Below are positions 35,654 through 45,424 of a stretch of 64,000 bases of DNA, piece by piece. The stretch's first letter is position 1; every line of letters starts with the position of its first letter. A program made the position numbers and the translations under genes. The stretch lies in contig NZ_NHYK01000006.1 in NCBI RefSeq assembly GCF_003288805.1, positions 1 through 64,000 on the forward strand, in the 5' to 3' direction. Origin of the DNA: Helicobacter sp. 10-6591. Lineage in GTDB: Bacteria > Campylobacterota > Campylobacteria > Campylobacterales > Helicobacteraceae. Under the pieces are notes generated by a model that saw only the letters and a list, made by a program, of their open reading frames with translations, was not told the DNA's origin and did no database searches.

Positions 35654-37312
35654 ATGCTAAGCAGCACTACGAGAGAAAGTAAAAACTCGCGTTTAATTTC
35701 TAATTCACGTCTTTATATATATATATATATTGTAATGCTTTATTGCATAGGTATAGTTGCTTATGCCCGCTATGGATTTAATCTTGATGATATTTGGATG
35801 TGGCTTAATATCTATGAGCAAACCCCTATCAGAGATGGATACCGCCCTCATATAGGACGATTCTTTCCTCTAGCATTTTTGGATCTCAACCTTATGATGC
35901 TTGTTACTTCAAATCCCTATTTTTATTTTGCGCTTAATGCCTGCATTGTCTTTGGAGTGAGCATCGCATTATGGATAGTGTTTGATGAGGTTTTTGCTCA
36001 AAGTAGATATGGGCTAAGATTGCTTTGTGTAGTGGTTTTGTTTTTGCACCCTGGATTTGTAACGATAATGCTAGGAATCTGTTATCCAGAAAGATGGCAG
36101 ATTCCTTTATTATGTGTTTTTGTGCTAGCAAGTTTGAGATTCTACAAACGCCATTGCTTTAAAAGCGCGATTGTAGGCTTACTGGCTGCAAACTTAGCAC
36201 TTTATTTTAAAGAAACCACATTTTTAATAATTGGATTTTTTGGTGCATTCCACTTATATTTTGCCCTCAAAAGCAAAGAAGGTAAGCTTGCTTATTTTTA
36301 TTACATAAGCCTACTTATAAGTGCACTTATTTTTTTGCTTTTATATTTTTGTGTTGTTTATCCACAGATTACAGACGTTTACCAAAGAGGAGTGTTTTTA
36401 GATACCTATGAGAAGTTCTTGTATTTTGTAAAAGGCATACTGAACTTTGGGCTTAATGATTCATTTTTAGTTGTCTTACTAAGTGCGCTTTGTGTATATA
36501 GAATCTTTTGTATTTGGAGACTGAAAGACAGAGAGCATATTTTTTATGACAGCCTTTTGTTTTGTGGATTTATATATATGTGTGCCTTTATAAAACTTGG
36601 GCTTTTTGAGTTGTATTATCTTATGCCTATATATTTTGTAAGTGGCATTTCTTGTTTGTATTTCTTATCAAAGTGCAATCTTTTCAAGAATCTTTTTATA
36701 AAAACCCTGTGTATCTTATGTATGACCTTGTGGTGTATCAATACCTTACCTATTGGGATTAATAACTTCATATTTTATAAAATCGAAGCTCTCAAGTTCC
36801 ACAGCGCATTAAATTTTATTACTGAGATTGCAAAATCACAAGAAAAAATTACTTTGTATTTCGATGGTAATGGTAGAGGGGAAAAATATGCTACTTGGTA
36901 TTATGGATACTATCCAGAGTATTTGGAGAAAATTTATGGAATCTCAAATTTTGATATTAAATCCTATGAGCCAAATTCACCGAGTTTATGGAACAAAAAG
37001 AATTTATGGACTTACGATAAAGATTCTAAACTCAGCATTTATAACAATGATGAGATAAGCATCCCTCAAAGCGGAGATTTTATTATTCTTAATAATTCAA
37101 CAAACAAAATGGCCGATGCAGATTATCTCCAATTGATGGAGCAAACATATGAGCTTGTATATACGAGCAGATATTTTAGTGCTCCTTATTTTGGGTTAAA
37201 ACCCTTACTAAAATATATATTTTCAGATTCTAAGCTTGTACAAAATGCTACGCAAGAGAACAAGAATCTTTTTAGATTGCCCTTAAGGGATTACATTTAT
37301 AAAGTGAACTAA
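35654..37312 (+). CDS. Multi-spanning membrane protein with in-frame (TA)8 repeat (possible GT-C glycosyltransferase)
   Basis: The 552-residue protein has about nine to eleven hydrophobic segments over residues 25-370 and a soluble C-terminal part of about 180 residues. 'ARYGFNLDDIWMWLNIYEQTPIRDGYRPHIGRFFPL' after the first segment, with an acidic DD, resembles the first loop of GT-C type lipid-linked glycosyltransferases, but this is inference. The (TA)8 repeat (35714-35729) encodes the YIYIYI of the first membrane segment; loss or gain of one unit would frameshift near codon 22. AAAGGAATACCA precedes ATG 35654. The gene is ON here. Confidence 0.75.
   Translation: MLSSTTRESKNSRLISNSRLYIYIYIVMLYCIGIVAYARYGFNLDDIWMWLNIYEQTPIRDGYRPHIGRFFPLAFLDLNLMMLVTSNPYFYFALNACIVFGVSIALWIVFDEVFAQSRYGLRLLCVVVLFLHPGFVTIMLGICYPERWQIPLLCVFVLASLRFYKRHCFKSAIVGLLAANLALYFKETTFLIIGFFGAFHLYFALKSKEGKLAYFYYISLLISALIFLLLYFCVVYPQITDVYQRGVFLDTYEKFLYFVKGILNFGLNDSFLVVLLSALCVYRIFCIWRLKDREHIFYDSLLFCGFIYMCAFIKLGLFELYYLMPIYFVSGISCLYFLSKCNLFKNLFIKTLCILCMTLWCINTLPIGINNFIFYKIEALKFHSALNFITEIAKSQEKITLYFDGNGRGEKYATWYYGYYPEYLEKIYGISNFDIKSYEPNSPSLWNKKNLWTYDKDSKLSIYNNDEISIPQSGDFIILNNSTNKMADADYLQLMEQTYELVYTSRYFSAPYFGLKPLLKYIFSDSKLVQNATQENKNLFRLPLRDYIYKVN
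35714..35729. repeat. (TA)8 dinucleotide repeat (phase-variation site)
   Basis: Eight TA units near the start of the membrane-protein gene keep it in frame. A dinucleotide slip would change the frame. Confidence 0.8.
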
Positions 37313-37559
37313 GGTAAAGATTATTTTATTTATTTCATTTAAAAATCTGAGAAACTCCTTATAGTAGATTATAGGTGGCACAAGCAGTGGGTGAGTAGTA
37401 TGGAGTTTGTAGAATCTATTTTGGCTTCGTCTCTGAGCATCCAAAGCCAATAGACCAAATTCAGATATCTCGTTTTATACACATTAAAGCAATCTAAACA
37501 CAACTCTGCTTTCATTGCCTTGGGATTACAATGTATTGCAATAAGGGAGTAAAAAATAT

Positions 37560-37853
37560 TTAGAGTTTATAAGATTCTAATGTGCTTTTAAAAATCCTAA
37601 TATCATCACGTCCAAAGGCCTGCAAAATCTTATTCACCAGAAACTTCGCATTATCTTGTGAGAGTGAAATCTCAAATACACCATATTCTTGACGTCCGCT
37701 CACTTGCTCTTTAGGGCTTGTAAGGAGCGAAGTTGAAGCGTATTTGGAACATTTATGATAGAAAAAATCATCAAATCCATCTTCTAAAAGCATATCCACA
37801 AGAGAATCTTTGAGATTATCTTTAAAATAGATTGTTAAGACCAATGTCTGCAT
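37560..37853 (-). CDS. DUF3240-family small protein of the czn metal-efflux cluster
   Basis: The 97-residue protein (MQTLVLTIYFKDNLKDSLVDMLLED...) resembles DUF3240 proteins, which occur beside CusA/CzcA efflux genes and look like ferredoxin-fold, PII-like regulators. Residues 'FYHKCSKY' may bind metal. It follows cznA by 39 nt on the same strand, so a role in sensing or modulating efflux is inferred. No experimental role is known to me. Confidence 0.72.
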   Translation of the reverse strand: MQTLVLTIYFKDNLKDSLVDMLLEDGFDDFFYHKCSKYASTSLLTSPKEQVSGRQEYGVFEISLSQDNAKFLVNKILQAFGRDDIRIFKSTLESYKL

Positions 37854-37892
37854 GAATTCTCCTTAGGGCAAAACTAGACTGATACACAAATC

Positions 37893-40800
37893 TCATACAT
37901 GAAATTTGCGCGCGACAAATCTAAAGAGTGGCGGCAATATAACAAGCGTGAGAAATGATGAAGTCACAAGCCCACCTAAGACAACGATAGCTAGAGGTTT
38001 TTGCACTTCGCTTCCTACTCCATGTGAAAGCAGCATGGGTACAAGCCCAAGCCCTGCAATGCATGCTGTCATAAGCACAGGGCGTAATCTACGCTTAGCC
38101 CCTAGCACTACACATTCTTCCAAATTCATGCCTTGCTTGAGTAACTGCAAGAAGTAACCCACCATCACCACACCATTAAGCACTGCGATTCCAAAAAGCG
38201 CGATAAATCCAACCGAAGCTGGCACAGAGATATATTCACCTGATACAAAAAGCGAGATAAGCCCGCCTGTAACAGCAAATGGGATATTAAGCAGAATCAA
38301 AAGTGCTAGAGGGATTGACTTAAAGGTAAAAAAGAGAATAAAGAAAATTGCCAAAATGCTTAGCGGGATGACGGTTGCAAGTCTTTTGCTCGCACGCTGT
38401 TGGTTTTCAAACTGCCCACCATAGACAATCCTATATCCCTCTGGTAGCTTGACTTCTGCTGCTATACGCTGCTGTGCTTCTTGTACAAAGCCACCCAGAT
38501 CGCGATCGCGCACATTTGTGCGCACTACATTATAGCGCTGGGCTCCTTCGCGCTGGATTTGCACAGGACCATCGATTTCTTTGATATCTGCAATGGAGCT
38601 AATAGGTGTTGGCATACCATTTTGCGAACTCATCTCTAGGCTTTTGAGTTTTGTTATATCACTTGCAATCTCTTTGCTTTGTCGGATAATTACTGGAATC
38701 CTTGCTGTGCCTTGTGGGATGTATTCGACCATAACACCTTCTAGTGAGCTTTTCATAAATAGTGAAAACTCATCGCTTGAGATACCAGCATTTGCCATAA
38801 TCGCAGAATAAGGAGTCACATGCAAATAACTCAAACCTTCATTGAGCGTAGTAAAGGTCTCACTAGACCCTGTAATAGATTTGAGAATCTCTACAATTTG
38901 TGAGCTTAGCCTGTTTAATTCATCAATTTCTATGCCAAAGATCTTGATAGCCAAGTCTCCACGGACACCTGTAAGCATCTCAGAGATTCTCATATCAATT
39001 GGCTGCATAATCGCAAGATTCATTCCTTTGAAGTCTTGTAAAACCACACGGATTTGCTCTCTTATCTCATCAAGACTTTTTGCTTGCCATTGTTCTTGGT
39101 CTTTGAGAGAGATAAAGGCATCTGATTGGTTAGGCCCTGAAGGGTCTAAACCAACCTCATCAGACCCTATTCTGGTTACCACGCTTTTAATATCAGGCAC
39201 ACGCGCTAAAAGCTCCTTTTGCATCAAAAGCATAAGTTCTTTACTCTGCTCCAAAGATATTGATGGAGGAGCTTCGACATTTATCACAATATCGCCTTCA
39301 TTGAGCGTAGGCATAAAGGCACTACCAATAAGTGGAAAAAGAGAAAAGCTAAATACCAAAAAAGCAATCGCGCCCAAAAAGACAATCTTAAAGTGGTTGA
39401 GCGAAAAATTGAGGATTGGCGCATATATTTTGTGTAAGGCTCTGATAAGCAATGTCTCTTTATGCTCTTTGACTTTTAAGACAAAGGAGCTAATCACAGG
39501 AATAACAGTCATTGAAAGAATGAGCGAACCAATAAGCGCAAAGACAATAGTTTGAGCAAGGGGAATAAAAAACTTGCCCTCTAAGCCTTGTAAAGTCAGA
39601 ATAGGTACAAAGAAGATGATAATAATCAAGATTCCACTAAAAACTGATACAGAAATCTCACTGCAAGCACGATACACACTATGCAGCTTTGTAGAGCCTT
39701 TATCTAAGCTTAGTCGTTCAAAGGCATTTTCAACCATTACTACAGCAGAATCCACTAAGATTCCAATTGCAATGGCTAATCCACCCAAACTCATAAGATT
39801 TGCAGAGAGCCCATATTCTTTCATCATCACAAATGCCACCGAAATAGCAAGGGGTAAAATCACACTTACAGCCACGGCTGCACGCACATCGCCCAAGAAA
39901 AGAAACAATGTGATGATTATCAAAATAATGGCTTCACTTAAGACTTTGATGACATTATTGACTGCTTTTTGTGTGAGTTCCGATCTGTCATAGAATATCC
40001 GAAGCTCAACGCCTTGGGGTAAATTTGGTTTGAGCTGCTCCATTTTCTCTTTGATTGAGGCTATAGCATCACGCGCATTCGCGCCTTTGAGTGAAAGCAC
40101 AAGCCCTTGTGTCGTTTCTCCTACTCCATCAATGACGACAAGCCCAAGTCGTGTCATGTGGGATTCTATGACATCGCAAAAATTACCAATCTGCACATAG
40201 CCATTCTTTGTGATTACAGGAATTTCTTTGATTTTGTCAATACTAAGTGAGGCAGTCTGAATCTTGACCAAAAAACTCTGACCATCTCTATCTACGCGTC
40301 CTGCACCATCATTTTTGAGATTAGCACTCAAGGTGTCTTGGAGCTGGGAGATACTAATGCCAAGTCGTGCCATATTGTCAAAATCTGGCACGACTGCAAT
40401 CGCGCGAGCATATCCGCCTAACCTATTGACATCTGCTACACCTTTGGTATTTCGCAATATCGGGCGGATTGTAAAATCAAGAATCTGTCTTTTTTCTATC
40501 TCGCTTATATCCCCTTCGATAGTGAACATAAACATATCGCTTAGTGGAGTGACAATGGGGGCTAATCCACCGCTTACCTCAGAAGGCAAATCAGCCATAG
40601 CCACAGTAAGCTTTTCATTCACCATATTACGCGCAAGATAAATATCCGTGCCGTCATTGAAGTCGATAGTAATATCAGCTAGGCCATATTTTGAGATACT
40701 ACGCAAAGACTTTTGGTCTGGCAATCCCAATAGTTCTAACTCTAAAGGTCGCACAACACGATTTTCTATCTCCTCTGGCGCCATACCCGGAGCTTTGAGA

Positions 40801-40949
40801 ATAATCTTTACTTGTGTGGAAGAAATATCTGGAAAAGCATCAATTGGAATGGTAAAAAAACTGTAACTTCCAAAAAATACCAACGCAAGAGCACAAATCA
40901 TCACCATCAATCGCTGGCGTAAGGAAAACTCAACAATCTTAGTGAGCAT
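37893..40949 (-). CDS. cznA: Heavy-metal efflux RND transporter CznA
   Basis: The 1018-residue RND pump starts MLTKIVEFSLRQRLMVM, has 12 predicted membrane segments and HME-type features ('PIDAFPDISSTQVKI', 'GIAVLNGVVMVGYF', 'GSAFMPTLNEGDIVINV'). HME-RND pumps export divalent cations by proton antiport; in H. pylori the CznABC system protects against cadmium, zinc and nickel. I chose ATG 40949, which has GAGG upstream inside the cznB end. It overlaps cznB by 11 nt. The exact metal for this strain is inferred. Confidence 0.93.
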   Translation of the reverse strand: MLTKIVEFSLRQRLMVMICALALVFFGSYSFFTIPIDAFPDISSTQVKIILKAPGMAPEEIENRVVRPLELELLGLPDQKSLRSISKYGLADITIDFNDGTDIYLARNMVNEKLTVAMADLPSEVSGGLAPIVTPLSDMFMFTIEGDISEIEKRQILDFTIRPILRNTKGVADVNRLGGYARAIAVVPDFDNMARLGISISQLQDTLSANLKNDGAGRVDRDGQSFLVKIQTASLSIDKIKEIPVITKNGYVQIGNFCDVIESHMTRLGLVVIDGVGETTQGLVLSLKGANARDAIASIKEKMEQLKPNLPQGVELRIFYDRSELTQKAVNNVIKVLSEAIILIIITLFLFLGDVRAAVAVSVILPLAISVAFVMMKEYGLSANLMSLGGLAIAIGILVDSAVVMVENAFERLSLDKGSTKLHSVYRACSEISVSVFSGILIIIIFFVPILTLQGLEGKFFIPLAQTIVFALIGSLILSMTVIPVISSFVLKVKEHKETLLIRALHKIYAPILNFSLNHFKIVFLGAIAFLVFSFSLFPLIGSAFMPTLNEGDIVINVEAPPSISLEQSKELMLLMQKELLARVPDIKSVVTRIGSDEVGLDPSGPNQSDAFISLKDQEQWQAKSLDEIREQIRVVLQDFKGMNLAIMQPIDMRISEMLTGVRGDLAIKIFGIEIDELNRLSSQIVEILKSITGSSETFTTLNEGLSYLHVTPYSAIMANAGISSDEFSLFMKSSLEGVMVEYIPQGTARIPVIIRQSKEIASDITKLKSLEMSSQNGMPTPISSIADIKEIDGPVQIQREGAQRYNVVRTNVRDRDLGGFVQEAQQRIAAEVKLPEGYRIVYGGQFENQQRASKRLATVIPLSILAIFFILFFTFKSIPLALLILLNIPFAVTGGLISLFVSGEYISVPASVGFIALFGIAVLNGVVMVGYFLQLLKQGMNLEECVVLGAKRRLRPVLMTACIAGLGLVPMLLSHGVGSEVQKPLAIVVLGGLVTSSFLTLVILPPLFRFVARKFHV

Positions 40950-42045
40950 GACCACCAGCCTCATTAGCGCCTAAACCATTCATCATGCCTTGTAAAATGA
41001 TAATGGATCCAGATGCAAGCTGTGAGCTTGTCTGCAAAACACCATTTTTGATGGCAAAGCTATTATCGCGTTCCTCAAGAACTTCAACTTTTTTAGGAAT
41101 AAATCCATTCGCACTACGGACAAAAACAACATACTCATTCCCCATACGCAGCACGGATGATGAAGGGATAAGCATGCTATCTTGTGGTGTATCTCCACCA
41201 ATATAGACTTCTATCATCTCACCGACCTTAAAATCTTTGGCAATGATTTTTGCAGTCGCCATGATGGTATTGGTGTTTTTGTCTATCACAACAGAAATAG
41301 CATCAATGTAGCCTATCTCTTTGCCTTTTTCATTATAGATAGCATCGCCTTTTTCAATAGCATGGCTGTAATGCACAGGCAATCGGATACGTCCTAGTAA
41401 ATCGCTATTCTTTAAAGAAATCCTCACATAAGGTGTAAAGGCATTGATTTTCTGCCCACTTTGGCGAGGAGCTACTGAGAGTATGCCTGAAGCCTTTGCA
41501 ACAATAGGGAAGCCATACTGTCCTTGCTTGCTGGATTCCATAAACTCCCTACTTACTCCTAATAAGTCAAGTTTTGCAAATGTCTCGTTGTATTTGAGTT
41601 GTAACTCATTCATCGTAAGATAGCTGAGTTGGTATTCCCGCCTTGAGATAACCCCTTTTTTGTAAAGCATTCTGTCTTTTGCTTCGTTTTCAGCTGCAAT
41701 TTTTAAGCGCTCTCTGGTGTTTGTGAAATCAAAAAACAATGTATTGAGTTCATTGGAGCTAATATCACAAATCAGATCTCCTTTTCTTACCTGCTCCCCT
41801 TCCCTTTTGTAGACATTCACGACAATAGTTTCAAAATTTGAGCTTTGTGTAATCGAAGTCTTATCATCAAAATCAATAAGAGCATTAAATGGTATACCTC
41901 TGGAGTTGAGATCCTTACCATCGGCATTGACAAGATACAAACCATTGGTCTTCATCTCAGATTCACTAATCACAATCTCATCATATCCCAAGACTTGCAC
42001 ACAAAACTGCGCAAAGAGTGCAGCACTTAAAGCAAATTTTTTCAT
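40939..42045 (-). CDS. cznB: Metal-efflux periplasmic adaptor CznB
   Basis: The 368-residue membrane-fusion protein has a signal sequence (MKKFALSAALFAQFCVQVLG), alpha-hairpin region (about 100-160, 'FDFTNTRERLKIAAENEAKDRMLYKKGVISRREYQLSYL'), lipoyl and beta-barrel domains. The C-terminal end 'GGHAH' is His-rich and may bind metal. It links CznA to the outer-membrane CznC. It starts 9 nt after cznC. Confidence 0.92.
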   Translation of the reverse strand: MKKFALSAALFAQFCVQVLGYDEIVISESEMKTNGLYLVNADGKDLNSRGIPFNALIDFDDKTSITQSSNFETIVVNVYKREGEQVRKGDLICDISSNELNTLFFDFTNTRERLKIAAENEAKDRMLYKKGVISRREYQLSYLTMNELQLKYNETFAKLDLLGVSREFMESSKQGQYGFPIVAKASGILSVAPRQSGQKINAFTPYVRISLKNSDLLGRIRLPVHYSHAIEKGDAIYNEKGKEIGYIDAISVVIDKNTNTIMATAKIIAKDFKVGEMIEVYIGGDTPQDSMLIPSSSVLRMGNEYVVFVRSANGFIPKKVEVLEERDNSFAIKNGVLQTSSQLASGSIIILQGMMNGLGANEAGGHAH

Positions 42046-42054
42046 ATATTCCCC

Positions 42055-43350
42055 TTATTTTTTCTCGCGTTTTGGATCGGATGGTAAGACAAGTACTTGC
42101 GCTAGACTTTCCTCAAGCATGGCTAATGTATTGGCATAATCTTTCCTTGCTTGGATTGTAGTAATCATAGAGTCCAAATAGCTATTTTTGACAGCGAGAT
42201 ATTCAAACACACCTATTTTGCCAGCCTCATAGCCTACACGACTGATTTCTGCAAGAGAGCGTTTGTTTTCCTCATCACGCTTTGCAATTGCAATTGCCTC
42301 ACGCTTTATCTGTAGTTGCTTAAAGTAGGAATGGGCATTATTGCTTAATGTCTCTTGTAAAATCTCTTTTTCTCTTACTGAGCCACTTTGTAGTGCAAGA
42401 TACATCGCCTTTTGGTTGGTGTATTTAGTGGTAAAAGGAAGCGGAATCTTAAGCTTCACACCAGCACCCGCACTCGATTCTGAGATATTGGTTCCAGCGC
42501 CAATTTCTAGAGAATCAAATCGACTTCTTGAAGCAAAAACTGCATTATTAGCATGATCTCTAATATCCAAACTCACTATTTCAAGATACAAAGAGTTCTC
42601 CAAATGTTTTTTTATATCGCTTTCTCGCAGTGAAAGATAAGAAAAACGCAGATTCTTTATGACTATGTCATCGCTCTTATCAACTATTCCAAGCATCACT
42701 TTTAAGGCATTGAGGGTGTTTAAGAGCGTCTTTGTGCTGTTTTGCACCATAAACTGCACGCTCAAGTAATCACTTTTGAAAAAGAGGTATTGGGATTTTG
42801 AGATTCTGCCTGCATCAAAACGCACTTTAGCAATCTCTAGCTGTTCTTTGGCATTTTTCAGCCTGTTTTCATAGATATTTAGCTGCTCTTTTTGGGCGAG
42901 ATATTCGAGGTAGAGACGTTTTGCAGAAATAAAGCTCAGATTCCTTGTGAGTTCGTAATTTTTATTTTGTCGGATTTGACGCGTTTGGTATATTTGCCTT
43001 AAGACACTACTTACCCATGGCAAGCGTGGAGTAAGCATTATATAAATCTCGCTCTCTAATTCTTTGCCACCACTTGGGGAGCTAACCTGCTGACTCATCA
43101 GATCAATGTATGAAGTATTCCATGCTTGCTGGGCTTTGCCTTCATACACCAAAGCATTTGCATATGCTCTAGATTTAGCAAGTGCAATAGAGTTTTGTTC
43201 TATACGTTCTTTGAATTCATCAATAGAGAGAATATGTGTGTTTTTATTTTTACTTGTGGGGGGTTGTGGTTTTTGAGACGTGGAAGTTTGCGCGCTAAGC
43301 AAAAGAGCGCAAAACACTACATACACCAAGTTGCAAGCTAAAAATTTCAT
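42055..43350 (-). CDS. cznC: Outer-membrane efflux protein CznC (TolC-like)
   Basis: The 431-residue protein has a signal peptide (MKFLACNLVYVVFCALLLSA) and two long coiled-coil repeats typical of TolC-type factors ('YLEYLAQKEQLNIYENRLKNAKEQLEIAKVRFDAGRISKSQY', 'YEAGKIGVFEYLAVKNSYLDS'). It forms the outer-membrane duct of the CznABC pump. ATG 43350 lies within GAGGATTGGACAAAATG. The nudix gene ends 36 nt upstream on the same strand. Confidence 0.9.
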   Translation of the reverse strand: MKFLACNLVYVVFCALLLSAQTSTSQKPQPPTSKNKNTHILSIDEFKERIEQNSIALAKSRAYANALVYEGKAQQAWNTSYIDLMSQQVSSPSGGKELESEIYIMLTPRLPWVSSVLRQIYQTRQIRQNKNYELTRNLSFISAKRLYLEYLAQKEQLNIYENRLKNAKEQLEIAKVRFDAGRISKSQYLFFKSDYLSVQFMVQNSTKTLLNTLNALKVMLGIVDKSDDIVIKNLRFSYLSLRESDIKKHLENSLYLEIVSLDIRDHANNAVFASRSRFDSLEIGAGTNISESSAGAGVKLKIPLPFTTKYTNQKAMYLALQSGSVREKEILQETLSNNAHSYFKQLQIKREAIAIAKRDEENKRSLAEISRVGYEAGKIGVFEYLAVKNSYLDSMITTIQARKDYANTLAMLEESLAQVLVLPSDPKREKK

Positions 43351-43386
43351 TTTGTCCAATCCTCTTTGTGGTAAAAAGCAGAGCTC

Positions 43387-43854
43387 CTACAAGAATCCTT
43401 CAGTTCGAAAATATTGCAAGACATTTTTATATACGCGTTTTTTGAAGTGTGTTACATATTCAAAAAGTTCTTGGTAGCTTACGAATTTGTATCTGTCAAA
43501 TTCTGGCTCATTGGTTTGGAGATTCACTTTTGCCTGTGGTTTTAGGCGGACTAGAAAATATTTTTGAATCTGTCCATGAAATGGATACATTTTCGTGCTG
43601 ATAGTCTCTGGAAAATCATACTTTATCCACTCTGGACATTCGCCTAAAATCTCGACTTCATTAGTACCAATCTCCTCTTGTAGCTCCCTAAAAAGTGCTT
43701 CCTTTGGTTTCTCGCCTTCATCTATTCCACCTTGTGGGAATTGCCATGCACCCTTTATATCATTACGATGACCGATAAAAAACTCACAAATATTTGGGTA
43801 TCTACTTGAAAGTATTATTGCAGCGACATTTGGTCGATATTTTTTTTCGTCCAT
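43387..43854 (-). CDS. rppH: RNA pyrophosphohydrolase (nudix, RppH/NudA-like)
   Basis: The 155-residue protein carries the nudix box 'GGIDEGEKPKEALFRELQEEIGT' with catalytic glutamates, and 'GAWQFPQGGI' just before. It matches RppH, which removes pyrophosphate from mRNA 5' ends or hydrolyses dinucleoside polyphosphates (H. pylori NudA has the same length as I recall). ATG 43854 follows AGAGGTTTGTA. The preceding frame codons are not needed. Confidence 0.92.
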   Translation of the reverse strand: MDEKKYRPNVAAIILSSRYPNICEFFIGHRNDIKGAWQFPQGGIDEGEKPKEALFRELQEEIGTNEVEILGECPEWIKYDFPETISTKMYPFHGQIQKYFLVRLKPQAKVNLQTNEPEFDRYKFVSYQELFEYVTHFKKRVYKNVLQYFRTEGFL

Positions 43855-43967
43855 TACAAACCTCTGGATTCTCAATCATTTATGTTCTATGTTGTTTTTG
43901 CTGCTTACTTAGATTGATTGCAAAATAAAAATAGTTTTTATATTGTATATAAAAAGCTAAAAAGATA

Positions 43968-43999
43968 TTTGAGAATTCTAGAATTCTAGAATTCTCAAA
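43968..43999. repeat. Perfect 32-bp palindrome with three GAATTCTA units, probable thiC terminator
   Basis: The 32 bases read the same on both strands and hold three tandem GAATTC sites spaced by TA. An outer stem AAAGCTAA (43953-43960)/TTAGCTTT (44002-44009) encloses it. Read on the minus strand it is 29 nt after the thiC stop and is followed by TTTTTAGCTTTTT, so it could be an intrinsic terminator. Confidence 0.6.
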
Positions 44000-44028
44000 A
44001 ATTAGCTTTACAATTCTAAAATGCGCTA

Positions 44029-45375
44029 TTACTCTTGCGGATAGCTCTCACAGGTGTTTTTAGCTACTTCTTGGCTGATTTTATACGCGCAAAACTTTGG
44101 TCCACACATTGAGCAAAACTTAGCTTCTTTAAAGCCTTCTTCTGGCAAGCTCTCATCGTGAAGCTCACGGGCTTTATCAGGGTCAAGTGCTAGCTCAAAC
44201 TGCTCGTTCCATCTAAAATTCCACCTAGCATCACTCATTTTGTGATCTCTCTCAATAGCACCTGGGCGTTTTAGAGCCACATCTGCGCTGTGAGCGGCGA
44301 TTTTGTGAGCGATTATACCATCTCTTACATCTGCTGCGTTTGGCAGACCTAAATGCTCTTTTGGCGTTACATAGCAAAGCATGCTAGCACCATGATATGC
44401 TGCCATTGTTGCGCCTATCGCGCTTGTTATATGATCGTATCCTGCGCCAATATCGGTTGGCAAAGGTCCCAGGATATAAAAAGGCGCATCATCGCAAAGA
44501 CGCTGTTCTTCTTTCATGTTAAACTCAATTTGATCAAAAGGTATGTGGCCTGGACCTTCTATCATTACTTGGACATTTTTCTCTCTTGCTCTTCTGCCAA
44601 GGCGACCAAGCTCTGCAAGCTCGGCAAGTTGCGCCTCATCGCTAGCATCAGCTAGGCAGCCTGGGCGAAGACTATCGCCAAGGCTGAGTGCGACATCGTA
44701 TTTTGCGCAGATATCGCAGATTTTATCAAAGGCTTCGTAAAAGGGATTTTGTTTATGATGCTTTATCATCCACGCAGCCATGAGAGAGCCACCACGGCTT
44801 ACTATTCCCATTTTGCGCTTGCCTACATAAGGCATGAACTCTAAAAGCATTCCAGCATGTATTGTAAAGTAGCTCACACCTTGTTTTGCTTGCTTTTCTA
44901 GGCAATCAAGCATGATTTCTAAGGTGAGATTTTCCATATCGCCGATATCGTGGATTATTTGATACATAGGCACGGTGCCAATAGGCACAGAGCTTGCTTT
45001 TATGATACCTTGGCGGATTTGGTCTAAATCCCCACCGGTGCTTAGATCCATAACAGTATCAGCACCGTACTTTAAGCAGACATTAAGCTTTTCTATCTCT
45101 TCTTCAAGACCGCTTGTAAGTGCGCTTGAACCTATGTTTGCGTTGACTTTGGTTTTTAGGCTTCTGCCTATGCCCATAGGCACCAAGTTTGTGTGGTTTA
45201 TGTTTGCTGGGATGATGATTTTGCCCTCTGCGACTTGCTGTCTAATAAACTCAGGCTCAAGTAGCTCAGTTCTAGCGACAAATTCCATCTCAGGTGTGAT
45301 TATACCTTGCTTTGCGTAGTATAGCTGTGTGGGTGTGGTATGATTTTCTCGCTCTTTACACCAGTTTGTTCGCAT
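44029..45375 (-). CDS. thiC: Phosphomethylpyrimidine synthase ThiC (short form)
   Basis: The 448-residue radical-SAM enzyme makes the thiamine pyrimidine HMP-P from AIR. It is the short type lacking the N-terminal domain of the E. coli protein. '[18 protein letters not shown]', '[11 protein letters not shown]', '[10 protein letters not shown]'-like '[15 protein letters not shown]', '[13 protein letters not shown]' and the C-terminal cluster motif CX2CX4C ([13 protein letters not shown]) are present. It contains no GANTC site while its neighbours hold many, and it looks richer in G+C, suggesting recent acquisition. It lies 49 nt after hemW and has AAGGATG before ATG 45375. Confidence 0.95.
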   Translation of the reverse strand: MRTNWCKERENHTTPTQLYYAKQGIITPEMEFVARTELLEPEFIRQQVAEGKIIIPANINHTNLVPMGIGRSLKTKVNANIGSSALTSGLEEEIEKLNVCLKYGADTVMDLSTGGDLDQIRQGIIKASSVPIGTVPMYQIIHDIGDMENLTLEIMLDCLEKQAKQGVSYFTIHAGMLLEFMPYVGKRKMGIVSRGGSLMAAWMIKHHKQNPFYEAFDKICDICAKYDVALSLGDSLRPGCLADASDEAQLAELAELGRLGRRAREKNVQVMIEGPGHIPFDQIEFNMKEEQRLCDDAPFYILGPLPTDIGAGYDHITSAIGATMAAYHGASMLCYVTPKEHLGLPNAADVRDGIIAHKIAAHSADVALKRPGAIERDHKMSDARWNFRWNEQFELALDPDKARELHDESLPEEGFKEAKFCSMCGPKFCAYKISQEVAKNTCESYPQE

Positions 45376-45424
45376 TTTTACATCCTTTTATTGCGAGATA
45401 TTAACACAACTTAATTGCATTGCC

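Noticed and set aside
37313-37559. 247-bp gap after the (TA)8 gene
   Set aside because: It lies between convergent genes; no hairpin, frame or promoter could be supported.
38842-39993. Long plus-strand frames opposite cznA
   Set aside because: They are antisense to a clear RND pump and show no protein-like motifs.
45376-45424. Possible TPP riboswitch before thiC
   Set aside because: Only 49 nt separate hemW and thiC, too short for the riboswitch, and its conserved core strings were not found.
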